Positions 9,425 through 16,611 of a stretch of 64,000 bases of DNA are shown piece by piece. Under the pieces are notes generated by a model. That model had not been told where the DNA came from. It was given only the letters and a program-made list of their open reading frames with translations, and did no database searches. The position numbers and the translations under genes were made by a program. The stretch is from Mediterraneibacter glycyrrhizinilyticus (lineage in GTDB: Bacteria > Bacillota > Clostridia > Lachnospirales > Lachnospiraceae): the NCBI RefSeq assembly GCF_015560805.1, contig NZ_JADMSO010000005.1, forward strand, positions 153,294 through 217,293, in the 5' to 3' direction. How positions within the stretch are numbered: the stretch's first letter is position 1; the number at the start of each line of letters is the position of its first letter.

Positions 9425-9688
9425 TTAGTGATCTGAGTAATGATATCTACATGAAATGATATATACATTCTGTTCGTCAATCTTATAAACCAATCGATCT
9501 TTTTCGTTGATTCTGCGACTCCAAAATCCGGATAAATCACCTAGTAATGGTTCGGGCTTTCCGAGACCGGAATTACCGTTTCTACAGAGATCCTCAATGA
9601 GTTTGTTAATTTTCTTCCATGTATTCTTGTCTTCGGTTTGCCAGTAGATGTAATCATCCCATCCATTTTTTGTAAAAACTTTATTCAT
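9425..9688 (-). CDS. yoeB: Toxin of the Txe/YoeB family
   Basis: An 87-residue ribosome-dependent mRNA endonuclease toxin. Family features are visible: the GWDDYIYWQTEDK start, LIEDLCRNGNSGLGKPEPL, a SGFWSRRIN block, RLVYKI, and a C-terminal YHYSDH containing the conserved His and Tyr. Length equals that of E. coli YoeB (84). The ATG at 9688 lies within the last eight bases of the antitoxin gene (ATGAATAA), so the toxin is translationally coupled. Cleavage of A-site mRNA is known for the family; activity here is inferred. Confidence 0.93.
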   Translation of the reverse strand: MNKVFTKNGWDDYIYWQTEDKNTWKKINKLIEDLCRNGNSGLGKPEPLLGDLSGFWSRRINEKDRLVYKIDEQNVYIISCRYHYSDH

Positions 9689-9947
9689 CCGCAGCAACCT
9701 CGAGCAGTTCTTTTACCTGAAGCAAGCCGTCTTCCAATTGTTTCTTGGATTCCATAAGCCACTTATAGTTTGTCTGATTTCCCATAAGATACATATTTTC
9801 AATCATGTTGTTATATGTCTCTTCAGATATCATTACGATATTTTTATTTTTCTTGCGAGTTACAATAAGTGTTTCAAAGTCATCAGAGACTTTATCCATG
9901 TATTCTCTCAGGTTTCCTCGTAATTCGGTATAATTGACTGCTAACAT
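9681..9947 (-). CDS. yefM: Antitoxin of the YefM/Phd family
   Basis: An 88-residue antitoxin. The N-terminal Phd/YefM fold (MLAVNYTELRGNLREYMDKV) binds DNA and dimerises. The charged C-terminal half (MESKKQLEDGLLQVKELLE) should wrap the YoeB toxin. The ATG at 9947 is chosen over 9962 because GGAGGTG is placed correctly before it. It precedes and overlaps the toxin gene by 8 nt. The YefM-YoeB complex normally represses its own promoter; a matching operator lies immediately upstream. Confidence 0.93.
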   Translation of the reverse strand: MLAVNYTELRGNLREYMDKVSDDFETLIVTRKKNKNIVMISEETYNNMIENMYLMGNQTNYKWLMESKKQLEDGLLQVKELLEVAADE

Positions 9948-9969
9948 AGGATTCACCTCCAAAATAAAA

Positions 9970-9987
9970 TGTACAATTTTCTGTACT
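9970..9987 (-). promoter_or_regulatory. YefM-YoeB operator: two TGTACA-type boxes
   Basis: TGTACA at 9970-9975 and TGTACT at 9982-9987 are exactly 12 bp apart centre to centre. E. coli yefM-yoeB autoregulation uses TGTACA cores with the same spacing. The site is about 23 bp upstream of the antitoxin start codon. Confidence 0.65.
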
Positions 9988-10097
9988 TATATTATCATTG
10001 AATTTTATATTCAGTATACCACCTCCGGACATGGATTCCAACCACATAAAAATGCTCTCCCGCAAGTAAACTTTTTCAAACAAACAGCATATAACAG

Positions 10098-10126
10098 TTG
10101 ACGACAGTTATTATGTGTTATATACT
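10098..10126 (+). promoter_or_regulatory. Promoter with overlapping inverted repeat upstream of the GntR gene
   Basis: TTGACG, a 17-bp spacer and TATACT. ACAGT (10104-10108) and ACTGT (10124-10128) form an inverted repeat that spans the spacer and -10 box, a typical position for GntR-type autorepression. Confidence 0.6.
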
Positions 10127-10154
10127 GTTTATCGTACAGAGGAGGTATTTCCAT

Positions 10155-10526
10155 ATGCATATCATTATCAACAGTTCTCTGATGGTTCCGATTTATGAAC
10201 AGATCATGGAGCAGATCAAGACGCAGATCCGCGACGGCTCTCTTCGTGAAAACGACAGTCTTCCGTCTGTCCGCGCCCTTTCCAAAGAACTCAAGATCAG
10301 CGCTCTGACTGTAAAAAAGGCGTATGATCATCTGGAATCCGAGGGATTCGCCGTCACCGTCCATGGAAAAGGAACCTATGTTGCTGCAGCAAACCCGGAA
10401 CTTCTATTGGAAGAACAAAAAAAAGAAGTCGAAGCCGATTTGGAACTGGCCATTCAAAAAGGCAGACGTTACGGACTCAGCACTGAAGAGATCCGAAGCT
10501 TATTTGAACTTATTTTGGAGGATTAG
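10155..10526 (+). CDS. GntR-family regulator, YtrA subfamily
   Basis: A 123-residue regulator with an N-terminal winged helix: PIYEQIMEQIKTQIRDG, LPSVRALSKELKISALTVKKAY, then a GKGTYV wing. A short helical C-terminal region replaces the large effector domain of other GntR proteins, as in YtrA. ATG 10155 is preferred because GAGGAGGT lies eight bases upstream; an upstream in-frame ATG at 10098 lies inside the promoter. It heads an operon with an ABC ATPase and permease four bases and more downstream. It probably represses that exporter until an antibiotic or peptide is sensed, as YtrA does. Confidence 0.9.
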   Translation: MHIIINSSLMVPIYEQIMEQIKTQIRDGSLRENDSLPSVRALSKELKISALTVKKAYDHLESEGFAVTVHGKGTYVAAANPELLLEEQKKEVEADLELAIQKGRRYGLSTEEIRSLFELILED

Positions 10527-10529
10527 ACC

Positions 10530-11381
10530 ATGTTAAAGATCAATCATTTAAAAAAGAATTATCCGTCCTTTTCACTGGACTGTTCCCTGCACGTTGCTCC
10601 GGGATGTATTACCGGACTAATCGGGCAGAACGGCTCCGGAAAAAGCACCACATTTAAGTCTATTCTCGGGCTGATCTCCACTGACGGCGGCCAGATCTCG
10701 CTGTTCGGAAAAGACATGCACGAACTGACGATCGCAGACAGACAGAAACTCGGCGTTGTATTGTCCGATTCCGGATTCAGCGGTTATATCACACCACAGG
10801 ATCTTGTGCCGATCCTGAAAAATCTTTACCCGGATTTTGACAAAGCATTTTTCCTTACAAATCTTGAAAAATTCGGACTTTCCGGCACGAAAAAGATCAA
10901 AGAATTTTCCACCGGAATGAAAGCGAAACTGAAAGTTCTCGTTGCCATTTCCCACAATGCGCGTCTTCTGCTTCTGGATGAACCGACGGCAGGTCTGGAC
11001 GTCATTGCACGGGACGAACTTTTAGATCTTCTTCGCAGTTTTATGGAACAGGATGAGGAACGTTCTATTTTGATCAGTTCCCATATTTCCAGCGATTTGG
11101 AAAGTCTCTGCGACGATCTGTATATGATCCATGACGGAAAGATCGTCCTGCATGAAGACACCGACGTCCTGCTTTCTGACTACGCGCTTCTGAAAGTCAA
11201 TGCCGAACAGTATGAAACGCTGGAAAAGCAGTATATTTTAAAAGTGAAAAAGGAATCTTTCGGATATTGCTGTCTGACAGATCAGAAGCAATTTTATCTG
11301 GACAATTACCCACAGATCGTGATCGAAAACGGAACGATCGACAATGTGATTACTATGATGATTCGAGGTGCCGCTATATGA
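10530..11381 (+). CDS. ABC exporter ATPase (YtrB-like)
   Basis: A 283-residue ATPase with Walker A GQNGSGKST near residue 33, a divergent signature FSTGMKAKLKV near 127, Walker B LLLLDEPTAGLD near 150, and SSHISSDLE. The C-terminal 80 residues are typical of the YtrB/EcsA-type exporters. It starts four bases after the GntR gene and overlaps the permease gene by 4 nt (ATGA). Confidence 0.9.
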   Translation: MLKINHLKKNYPSFSLDCSLHVAPGCITGLIGQNGSGKSTTFKSILGLISTDGGQISLFGKDMHELTIADRQKLGVVLSDSGFSGYITPQDLVPILKNLYPDFDKAFFLTNLEKFGLSGTKKIKEFSTGMKAKLKVLVAISHNARLLLLDEPTAGLDVIARDELLDLLRSFMEQDEERSILISSHISSDLESLCDDLYMIHDGKIVLHEDTDVLLSDYALLKVNAEQYETLEKQYILKVKKESFGYCCLTDQKQFYLDNYPQIVIENGTIDNVITMMIRGAAI

Positions 11382-12031
11382 AAGGATTATTGATCAAAGA
11401 TTTTAAACTTATGATGATGCAGAAAAATTTCTTTTTATCGATCATTGCGATCGCGGTTGTGCTAACCGTATTTGTCAAAAACCCGTCTTTTATCATCGGA
11501 TACCTGACATTCATCGGTTCAGTCTTCACTTTAAGCACGATCAGCTACGATGAATTTGACAATGGAAACGCATTTTTATTTTCACTGCCGATCACACGCA
11601 AACTTTATGCGCTGGAGAAGTATGTCTTCGGTTTCCTCACCGGCGCTTGTTCTTGCCTGATCAGTTTGATCCTCTGTATGATATTCGGACTCATTTTCGG
11701 CAATTATTCTATTTCGGATTCGCTGATGACCGCCGGAATGTCTTTCCCGATGTTTCTTTTCCTGCTTCTTCTTATGCTTCCGGTTCATTTAAAATTCGGA
11801 AGTGAAAAAGGAAAAATTGCCATTCTCGGTGTACTCGGAGCCGTTTTCATCGTTGGATTTTTATTTGTCAAGCTGGATCAGCTGCTCGGACTTGGTATCA
11901 TCGCTTCTTTAAATTCCATGTCCGATCTCGGGATCGGCGGTTTGATCGCTGCCATGTTCGCCATAGTCGCTGTGCTCTTTCTTATATCTTATAGAATAAG
12001 CAGTAAGATCATGGAGAAGAAAGAATTTTAG
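11378..12031 (+). CDS. ABC-2 type permease of the GntR-controlled exporter
   Basis: A 217-residue membrane protein starting MKGLLIKDFKLMM, with six hydrophobic stretches (for example FFLSIIAIAVVLTVFV and LGGLIAAMFAIVAVLFLIS). ISYDEFDNGNAFLFSLPITRK is the usual cytoplasmic coupling loop of ABC2_membrane proteins. The ATG overlaps the ATPase stop in ATGA, with GAGGTG upstream. The open frame extends back to 11267 inside the ATPase gene, but that part is out-of-frame shadow. It probably exports a peptide or antimicrobial compound; substrate unknown. Confidence 0.85.
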   Translation: MKGLLIKDFKLMMMQKNFFLSIIAIAVVLTVFVKNPSFIIGYLTFIGSVFTLSTISYDEFDNGNAFLFSLPITRKLYALEKYVFGFLTGACSCLISLILCMIFGLIFGNYSISDSLMTAGMSFPMFLFLLLLMLPVHLKFGSEKGKIAILGVLGAVFIVGFLFVKLDQLLGLGIIASLNSMSDLGIGGLIAAMFAIVAVLFLISYRISSKIMEKKEF

Positions 12032-12069
12032 AAATATGAAATAAAACATTTTATAAGGAAATATACGCT

Positions 12070-12090
12070 CCCCCTTGTACACTGACGCTA
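12070..12090 (-). repeat. Dispersed stop-codon repeat, single arm (copy A)
   Basis: The minus strand reads TAGCGTCAGTGTACAAGGGG plus one extra G. The same sequence occurs at 13381, 14921 and 30993, in the opposite orientation. Here only one arm is present, 24 bp ahead of the ATC-hydrolase-like gene. Confidence 0.7.
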
Positions 12091-12114
12091 ATGATAACAG
12101 AAAGGCGGAGGCGT

Positions 12115-12639
12115 ATGAGTAAAGTGAAAAATGAACCTAAGATCAAGAGCAAACTGATCGTGGCAATCCGGGAGCAGCTGGAACATCGGGCGTCATGGCT
12201 GTACCTGCTCTGTGATGAGGCAAAGAAACGCGGGCTGGATCCCAATGATTTTGCGGCGGCAGCGATCAAAAGATGCGGTCTGGCGCAAGGGAAAAATCTT
12301 GTGAAAAAGGGAAAGACAAAGAGCCTGAAAGGTCTGAGAAAAACATTATTTACGAAACCGGCGCAGTGGGTATTTGAGATGGACGTACTGGAGAATACCG
12401 ACGAAACATTGTATCTGGATTTTCATTATTGTCCGCTTGTAAAGGCATGGCAGAAAGCCGGATGCTCGGAGGAAGAGATCGCGCAGCTCTGTGACATTGC
12501 AATGTGCGGGGATCATGGGATCGGTGCGCGGTTTGACAGCGTTCTGGAACTGCCGAAATGTATCGCGAAAGGCGACGACGTCTGTGCGCTCCGTTATAAG
12601 AAAGCAGCTGAGAAAAAGACAGAAGATAAGAAATTGTAA
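12115..12639 (+). CDS. ATC-hydrolase-like protein (PF14196 type)
   Basis: A 174-residue soluble protein that resembles the L-2-amino-thiazoline-4-carboxylic acid hydrolase family. That family was named after one Pseudomonas enzyme of cysteine synthesis. Visible marks are WVFEMDVLENTDETLYLDFHYCPLVKAW, a Cys-rich centre (CSEEEIAQLCDIAMCGDHG) and LPKCIAKGDDVCALRY near the end. In most Clostridia such proteins are not tested and may have other roles. ATG 12115 (MSKVKNEPKIKSKL) follows GGAGG closely; the ATG at 12091 lacks a site and touches a repeat. It appears monocistronic. Confidence 0.7.
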   Translation: MSKVKNEPKIKSKLIVAIREQLEHRASWLYLLCDEAKKRGLDPNDFAAAAIKRCGLAQGKNLVKKGKTKSLKGLRKTLFTKPAQWVFEMDVLENTDETLYLDFHYCPLVKAWQKAGCSEEEIAQLCDIAMCGDHGIGARFDSVLELPKCIAKGDDVCALRYKKAAEKKTEDKKL

Positions 12640-12662
12640 AAAACAGCCGAGATCGGGAAAAT

Positions 12663-12691
12663 TTGACCTTGTTGGGGAATTGCGTTATAAT
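12663..12691 (+). promoter_or_regulatory. Strong sigma-70-type promoter for the Ala/Lys-rich protein
   Basis: TTGACC, a 17-bp spacer and a consensus TATAAT, about 115 bp upstream of the start codon at 12808. Confidence 0.75.
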
Positions 12692-12807
12692 ACCGTTTGT
12701 AGCAAAAATAACAATGTCCTTATAATACGGAAAGTAATTTTATGATGTCAGAGTGAAACTGGCATAAACTATAATTGCTTGAGTGTTTTGCAGGAGGGAG
12801 TAAGTTT

Positions 12808-13383
12808 ATGGCAACAAAAAGAGTAGCAAAAAAAGTTGCTGCGGCAAAAGCAGCAAAGGCAGTAAAAACAGCCGCTGAAGCTACAAAAGTCGAGACAGCA
12901 AAAGTTGAGTCAGCAAAGGAAGAGGCAGTAACGGAAGCAGCAAAAGCAAACGAAGTGAAAGCAGAAGCGGTCAAAGCGGAACCAGTCAAAGAAACCGCAG
13001 GAAAGAAAGTCGAAAAACTGGCGCAGAAAGCAATCGAGACAAAGAAAGATTCAACAAAAGCGATCGAGACAAAGGCAGCCGTCCTCGTAGATGCGAAAGA
13101 GGAAAAGACGGAAGAAAAAGCTCCTGCGAAGAAAACGACGGCAAAAAAAGCGCCGGCGAAGAAGACCGCAGCAAAGGCAGAACTGAAAACGGAGATGTAT
13201 CTGCAGTTTGCCGGAAAAGAATATGCGGAAAAAGAGATTCTTCAGATGGTAAAAAATGTATGGACAAAAGAACTGAGAAATAAAGTCGGCGATATGAAAG
13301 AGGTTCAGATTTATCTGAAACCGGAAGAGTCCGCGGCTTATTATGTGATCAATAAAGAGACAACAGGCAAGATCGTATTGTAG
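12808..13383 (+). CDS. Ala/Lys-rich protein with C-terminal DUF6465-like domain
   Basis: A 191-residue two-part protein. Residues 1-125 are low-complexity Ala/Lys/Glu with histone-H1-like repeats (APAKKTTAKKAPAKKTAAK). Residues about 128-191 form a compact domain (MYLQFAGKEYAEKEI through YVINKETTGKIVL) matching the small DUF6465 domain of Lachnospiraceae. The basic tail could bind nucleic acid, in the way of H1-like or HU-tail proteins; that is inference. A consensus promoter and an AGGAGGGAG ribosome site suggest high expression. The stop codon TAG is the first base triplet of a dispersed repeat. Confidence 0.75.
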   Translation: MATKRVAKKVAAAKAAKAVKTAAEATKVETAKVESAKEEAVTEAAKANEVKAEAVKAEPVKETAGKKVEKLAQKAIETKKDSTKAIETKAAVLVDAKEEKTEEKAPAKKTTAKKAPAKKTAAKAELKTEMYLQFAGKEYAEKEILQMVKNVWTKELRNKVGDMKEVQIYLKPEESAAYYVINKETTGKIVL

Positions 13384-13460
13384 TGTCAGTGTACAAGGGG
13401 AAATCGCTTCAAACCGTGTGATATCGGTGCTTTTCGACCGTTTTCCCCCTTGTATGCCGA
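13381..13460 (+). repeat. Palindromic stop-codon repeat (copy B)
   Basis: It begins with the stop codon of the preceding gene: TAG-TGTCAGTGTACAAGGGG (13381-13400). It closes with CCCCCTTGTATGCCGA (13445-13460). The arms pair as TACAAGGGG with CCCCTTGTA, giving an element of about 75-80 bp. Copy C has the same size and arms. Confidence 0.7.
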
Positions 13461-13487
13461 TGTGGATGAATTGTAAGAACAAAATGC

Positions 13488-13545
13488 AGGGATTGATTCC
13501 AAAAGAGCCGGCTAAGTCGCCGCATCTGCGGGTCGATCCCTTTTT
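13488..13545 (+). terminator. Terminator-like stem-loop
   Basis: AGGGATTGA pairs with TCGATCCCT and is followed by TTTTT. The intervening 36 nt contain a smaller hairpin (CCGC/GCGG). It would stop transcripts of the Ala/Lys-rich gene before the HD gene. Confidence 0.65.
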
Positions 13546-13593
13546 GATTGAAACGACAGGAAGAATCGCTGAGTGAAACAGGAGGAAACGAAA

Positions 13594-14181
13594 ATGACAC
13601 GTCTGGAACAGCAGATCCGGTTTATCACCGAGATCGACAAAGTGAAAAATATTTTCCGGCAGACTTATCTGGCGGATGGCAAGCGGAAAGAGAACGATGC
13701 GGAACATTCCTGGCATATTGCGCTGATGGCATATTTGCTTCAGGAACACGCGGAAGAGCCGGTAGACGTTCCGCGTGTGATGCTGATGGTGCTGATCCAC
13801 GATCTCGTGGAGATTGACGCAGGGGATACTTATGCATACGATTCTGAGGGCGCGAAGACGAAACGGGAACGGGAAGTGCGCGCCGCGGAGCGGATCTTCG
13901 GACTGCTCCCGGAAGATCAGGGACGGTATTTCCGGGAATTGTGGGATGAATTTGAAGCCTATGAAAGTGCAGATGCGAAGTATGCACATTTGCTGGATAA
14001 TTTTCAGCCGCTTTTGTTGAATGATGCGAGCGGCGGACGCAGTTGGAGTGAACATGACGTAAAGAAGTCGCAGATTTACAAGCGGAATGAAAAAGTGGCG
14101 GAGACGTCAGAAACAGTATGGGAGTGTATGCAGGAGATCGTGCAGAAACATATCGATGCAGGGAATGTGACAGACGAGTAG
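13594..14181 (+). CDS. HD-domain phosphohydrolase (YfbR-like)
   Basis: A 195-residue enzyme of the HD superfamily. Metal ligands are visible in order: a His in AEHSWHIALMAYLL near residue 36, the HD pair in VLIHDLVEIDAGDTY near residue 70, and a later Asp in AHLLDNFQPLL. This pattern matches the HD_3/5'-deoxynucleotidase group, which dephosphorylates nucleoside monophosphates. The specific substrate is not readable. The ATG at 13594 has AGGAGG eight bases before; a GTG at 13573 lies on the other side of that site. The sirtuin gene follows 13 nt later, so the two are co-transcribed. Confidence 0.8.
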   Translation: MTRLEQQIRFITEIDKVKNIFRQTYLADGKRKENDAEHSWHIALMAYLLQEHAEEPVDVPRVMLMVLIHDLVEIDAGDTYAYDSEGAKTKREREVRAAERIFGLLPEDQGRYFRELWDEFEAYESADAKYAHLLDNFQPLLLNDASGGRSWSEHDVKKSQIYKRNEKVAETSETVWECMQEIVQKHIDAGNVTDE

Positions 14182-14194
14182 AGGGGGTGGCATA

Positions 14195-14923
14195 ATGTAT
14201 GAGCAGGAGATCGAACAGCTGCAGGCGATGATCGATGAAAGCAGCAGGATCGTCTTTTTCGGCGGCGCCGGCGTATCGACGGAGAGCGGAATCCCGGATT
14301 TTCGAAGCGCAGACGGGATCTATCATCAGGCATACCGGTATTCACCGGAAGAAGTGGTCAGTCACAGCTTTTTTGTGAAACATCCGGAAGCATTTTATGA
14401 ATTTTATAAAGAGAAGATGATGATTCTGGATGCCAGACCGAATCCGGCACATTTGAAATTGGCGGAGCTGGAGCGCGCAGGGAAGCTATCCGCGGTTGTG
14501 ACACAGAATATCGACGGACTGCATCAGGCGGCAGGAAGCAGGCAGGTATATGAACTTCACGGAAGCATTCTGCGGAATTACTGTATGGACTGTCATACGT
14601 TTTATGATGCGGAGTATGTGAAAAATGCCGAGGGGATCCCCCGCTGTGAAAAATGCGGCGGTATGATCAAACCGGACGTTGTGCTCTACGAAGAGGGCTT
14701 GGATCCTGCGACGATCAGCGGGGCGGTGCGCGCGATCAGCGAGGCGGATATGCTGATCATCGGCGGAACTTCTCTTGTTGTTTATCCGGCAGCAGGTTTT
14801 ATTGATTATTTTCATGGGAAATATCTGGTGCTGATCAACAAATCGGAGACTGCCCGGGATGTGCGCGCAAATCTGGCGATCGCAGCGCCGATCGGAAGTG
14901 TGATGGAAAAGATCAGAGTGTAG
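14195..14923 (+). CDS. cobB: NAD-dependent protein deacylase, sirtuin family
   Basis: A 242-residue sirtuin that removes acyl groups from lysine using NAD. All family motifs are present: GAGVSTESGIPDFRS near residue 24, TQNIDGLH near 107, the catalytic His in YELHGS near 124, the zinc ligands CMDC and CEKCGG, and GTSLVVYPA for NAD binding. Length is normal for the short bacterial class. It shares an operon with the HD phosphohydrolase. Its TAG stop is the start of dispersed repeat copy C. Confidence 0.95.
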   Translation: MYEQEIEQLQAMIDESSRIVFFGGAGVSTESGIPDFRSADGIYHQAYRYSPEEVVSHSFFVKHPEAFYEFYKEKMMILDARPNPAHLKLAELERAGKLSAVVTQNIDGLHQAAGSRQVYELHGSILRNYCMDCHTFYDAEYVKNAEGIPRCEKCGGMIKPDVVLYEEGLDPATISGAVRAISEADMLIIGGTSLVVYPAAGFIDYFHGKYLVLINKSETARDVRANLAIAAPIGSVMEKIRV

Positions 14924-15002
14924 CGTCGGCGTCGGTGTACAAGGGTGGAACGGTCGATGAAGAGCAGACCCCAATCGCGTATATCCATTGTACACTGACG
15001 CC
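14921..15002 (+). repeat. Palindromic stop-codon repeat (copy C)
   Basis: It begins at the sirtuin stop codon TAG. The left arm GGCGTCGGTGTACAAGGG (14928-14945) pairs with the right arm CCATTGTACACTGACGCC (14985-15002) almost perfectly over 18 nt, with a 39-nt spacer. It lies between two convergent genes and could also act as a transcription end. The length matches copy B. Confidence 0.75.
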
Positions 15003-15009
15003 GTGATCA

Positions 15010-15510
15010 TTAGTCCATATACAATTTCATTCCCATCCAGGATTTCATATGATCCATCATCTTTTCATCCGGTTCCAGCACGATGCATGTCAGCTTCTGG
15101 TCGATCATCAGCATCATGGAATAGCTGTGAGCGTCCGCACGTCCGGAAGAAAAGTCGTATGTTTTTGCGGGCTGGTAAGAGTGAAGCCGGGGCGATGCTT
15201 TCGGCGCCATGATCTCAGCCTGCTGGATGTCGAATGTCATCATTTTTTTACGTTTAGCTTTGCTGTAAATCGCGTCAACCTGCATATCGTGGTTCAGCAG
15301 GACATATTCATACTCCACATCCAGGCGGGGAAAGATAAAGTAGTATGCGAGAAATGCAAGAACTACTGCCAGGAAAAAGGAGAAAATTCCGAGAAACGGC
15401 ATTCCGAATACAGCGACGGCGACGATCACGAGAATCGTAAGAAAACGGATCACCATGTCGAGCGGTCGGGATTTCCGGGCTACAAGTTGTTCATAATAAG
15501 CGTCATTCAT
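15010..15510 (-). CDS. DUF6106-like membrane protein
   Basis: A 166-residue protein with two adjacent membrane segments near residues 19-57 (MVIRFLTILVIVAVAVFGMP and FFLAVVLAFLAYYFIF). The cytoplasmic domain (VEYEYVLLNHDMQVDAIY, AKRKKMMTFDI) is typical of DUF6106 proteins of Lachnospiraceae. Function is unknown. Its ATG overlaps the stop of the PucR-like gene (ATGA), so they form one operon. Confidence 0.75.
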   Translation of the reverse strand: MNDAYYEQLVARKSRPLDMVIRFLTILVIVAVAVFGMPFLGIFSFFLAVVLAFLAYYFIFPRLDVEYEYVLLNHDMQVDAIYSKAKRKKMMTFDIQQAEIMAPKASPRLHSYQPAKTYDFSSGRADAHSYSMMLMIDQKLTCIVLEPDEKMMDHMKSWMGMKLYMD

Positions 15511-16481
15511 GTCTGAGAGTTCCTTTCTGTCTGTAAATAATTAAGTACCATGGAGGCAATTTTATAGGTCATGGCATCTTCAAAACGGCGAAGATCCAGA
15601 CCGGTCCTTTTTTCTACCTGCTCCAGCCGGTAGATCAGCGTATTACGGTGCATATGGAGTTGACGTGCAGTCTCCGCGATGTTCAGGTTATTCTGCATAA
15701 AACGGTCGATCGTGACGGTCATCTCTTCATCCGCAGCGGACGGGATCTCTGTTCCGAAAATCTCTGAGAGAAAATTTTCACAGATAGACCGGGGAAGTTG
15801 ATAGATCAGTCTTCCGATCCCGAGACGGTTGTAAGGAAATACATTCTGTCCGGAACCAAACAGTCGCCCGACTTTTAATGCCAGCGACGTCTCTTTGTAT
15901 GCACGCGAGAGCTCCAGAAGATTTTTTACAAGTCCGCTGTATGCAACCTGTACATGAGCCAGCGCTTCGGTATTGAGTGTGTCTACGATCGTGTGGGCGA
16001 TCTGCGGAAGATCCTCTTCACTTTCCGAAGCGTGAAGCGGTCTTAAGACCGCAAGCTGTGTTTCCGTTACGGGGATCAGATAGATCCTGCTCTGTGCGGG
16101 GAAGAGATTTTTGAGGATCTCAAGCACCGTATCATCGGAAATACTGCGCGATTCCAGAAGAAACAGGATCCGGTTTTCATCCGGAGCGATGTGCAGACGC
16201 AGTGCACGTTCCGCCACATCATAGGAGGGGACGGAATCGGTCATCAGACTGAGCAGAAACTGTGCTTTATTATATTTTTCTTTATAGGCAGTGCACAGAC
16301 AGCGGATCTGCCTGAGCGCCGCTTCCTCATCCTCGGGAGTTTCTGCCGGGAGAGTCAGCGTCACACCGGTCAGACGCTTCAGTTCGTGCAGGGCAGCCTG
16401 TATCTGCAGATGGACAGCAGGCGTGCTACCGGATGAAAAATCCGGATGTTGTAAGTCCGGTGTATATGTTTCCTGTTCCAT
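15507..16481 (-). CDS. PucR/CdaR-like transcriptional regulator
   Basis: A 324-residue protein. The C-terminal 70 residues are the PucR-type helix-turn-helix (FMQNNLNIAETARQLHMHRN, LIYRLEQVEKRTGLDLR). The N-terminal 240 residues are a GGDEF-like or effector region of the CdaR type without clear catalytic residues. Such proteins activate uptake or catabolic genes in response to a metabolite. The MsmX-type ATPase gene lies just upstream on the same strand, behind a terminator, and is a plausible target. The start has CGAGGT seven bases upstream. Confidence 0.8.
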   Translation of the reverse strand: MEQETYTPDLQHPDFSSGSTPAVHLQIQAALHELKRLTGVTLTLPAETPEDEEAALRQIRCLCTAYKEKYNKAQFLLSLMTDSVPSYDVAERALRLHIAPDENRILFLLESRSISDDTVLEILKNLFPAQSRIYLIPVTETQLAVLRPLHASESEEDLPQIAHTIVDTLNTEALAHVQVAYSGLVKNLLELSRAYKETSLALKVGRLFGSGQNVFPYNRLGIGRLIYQLPRSICENFLSEIFGTEIPSAADEEMTVTIDRFMQNNLNIAETARQLHMHRNTLIYRLEQVEKRTGLDLRRFEDAMTYKIASMVLNYLQTERNSQT

Positions 16482-16533
16482 AGATAGACCTCGTTTTTAA
16501 TCGTTTATTGCTGCTGCGCCGCATAAAAGAGAG

Positions 16534-16567
16534 AAAAAGGGCTGCACAATCTTTTGTACAGCCCCCC
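16534..16567 (-). terminator. Terminator of the MsmX-type ATPase gene
   Basis: Read on the minus strand, GGGGCTGTAC and GTGCAGCCC pair around a loop and are followed by TTTTT. It lies 45 nt after the ATPase stop codon. Confidence 0.8.
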
Positions 16568-16611
16568 TCCTGATTTATGCCTCGCATCTGCGCTGCTTTT
16601 ATTTTATATGA

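Noticed and set aside
12070..15002. The TAG...GTGTACAAGGGG copies as ends of one transposon enclosing 12-15 kb
   Set aside because: Copies B and C each carry both arms within 80 bp, and the genes between are housekeeping types without a transposase or target duplication.
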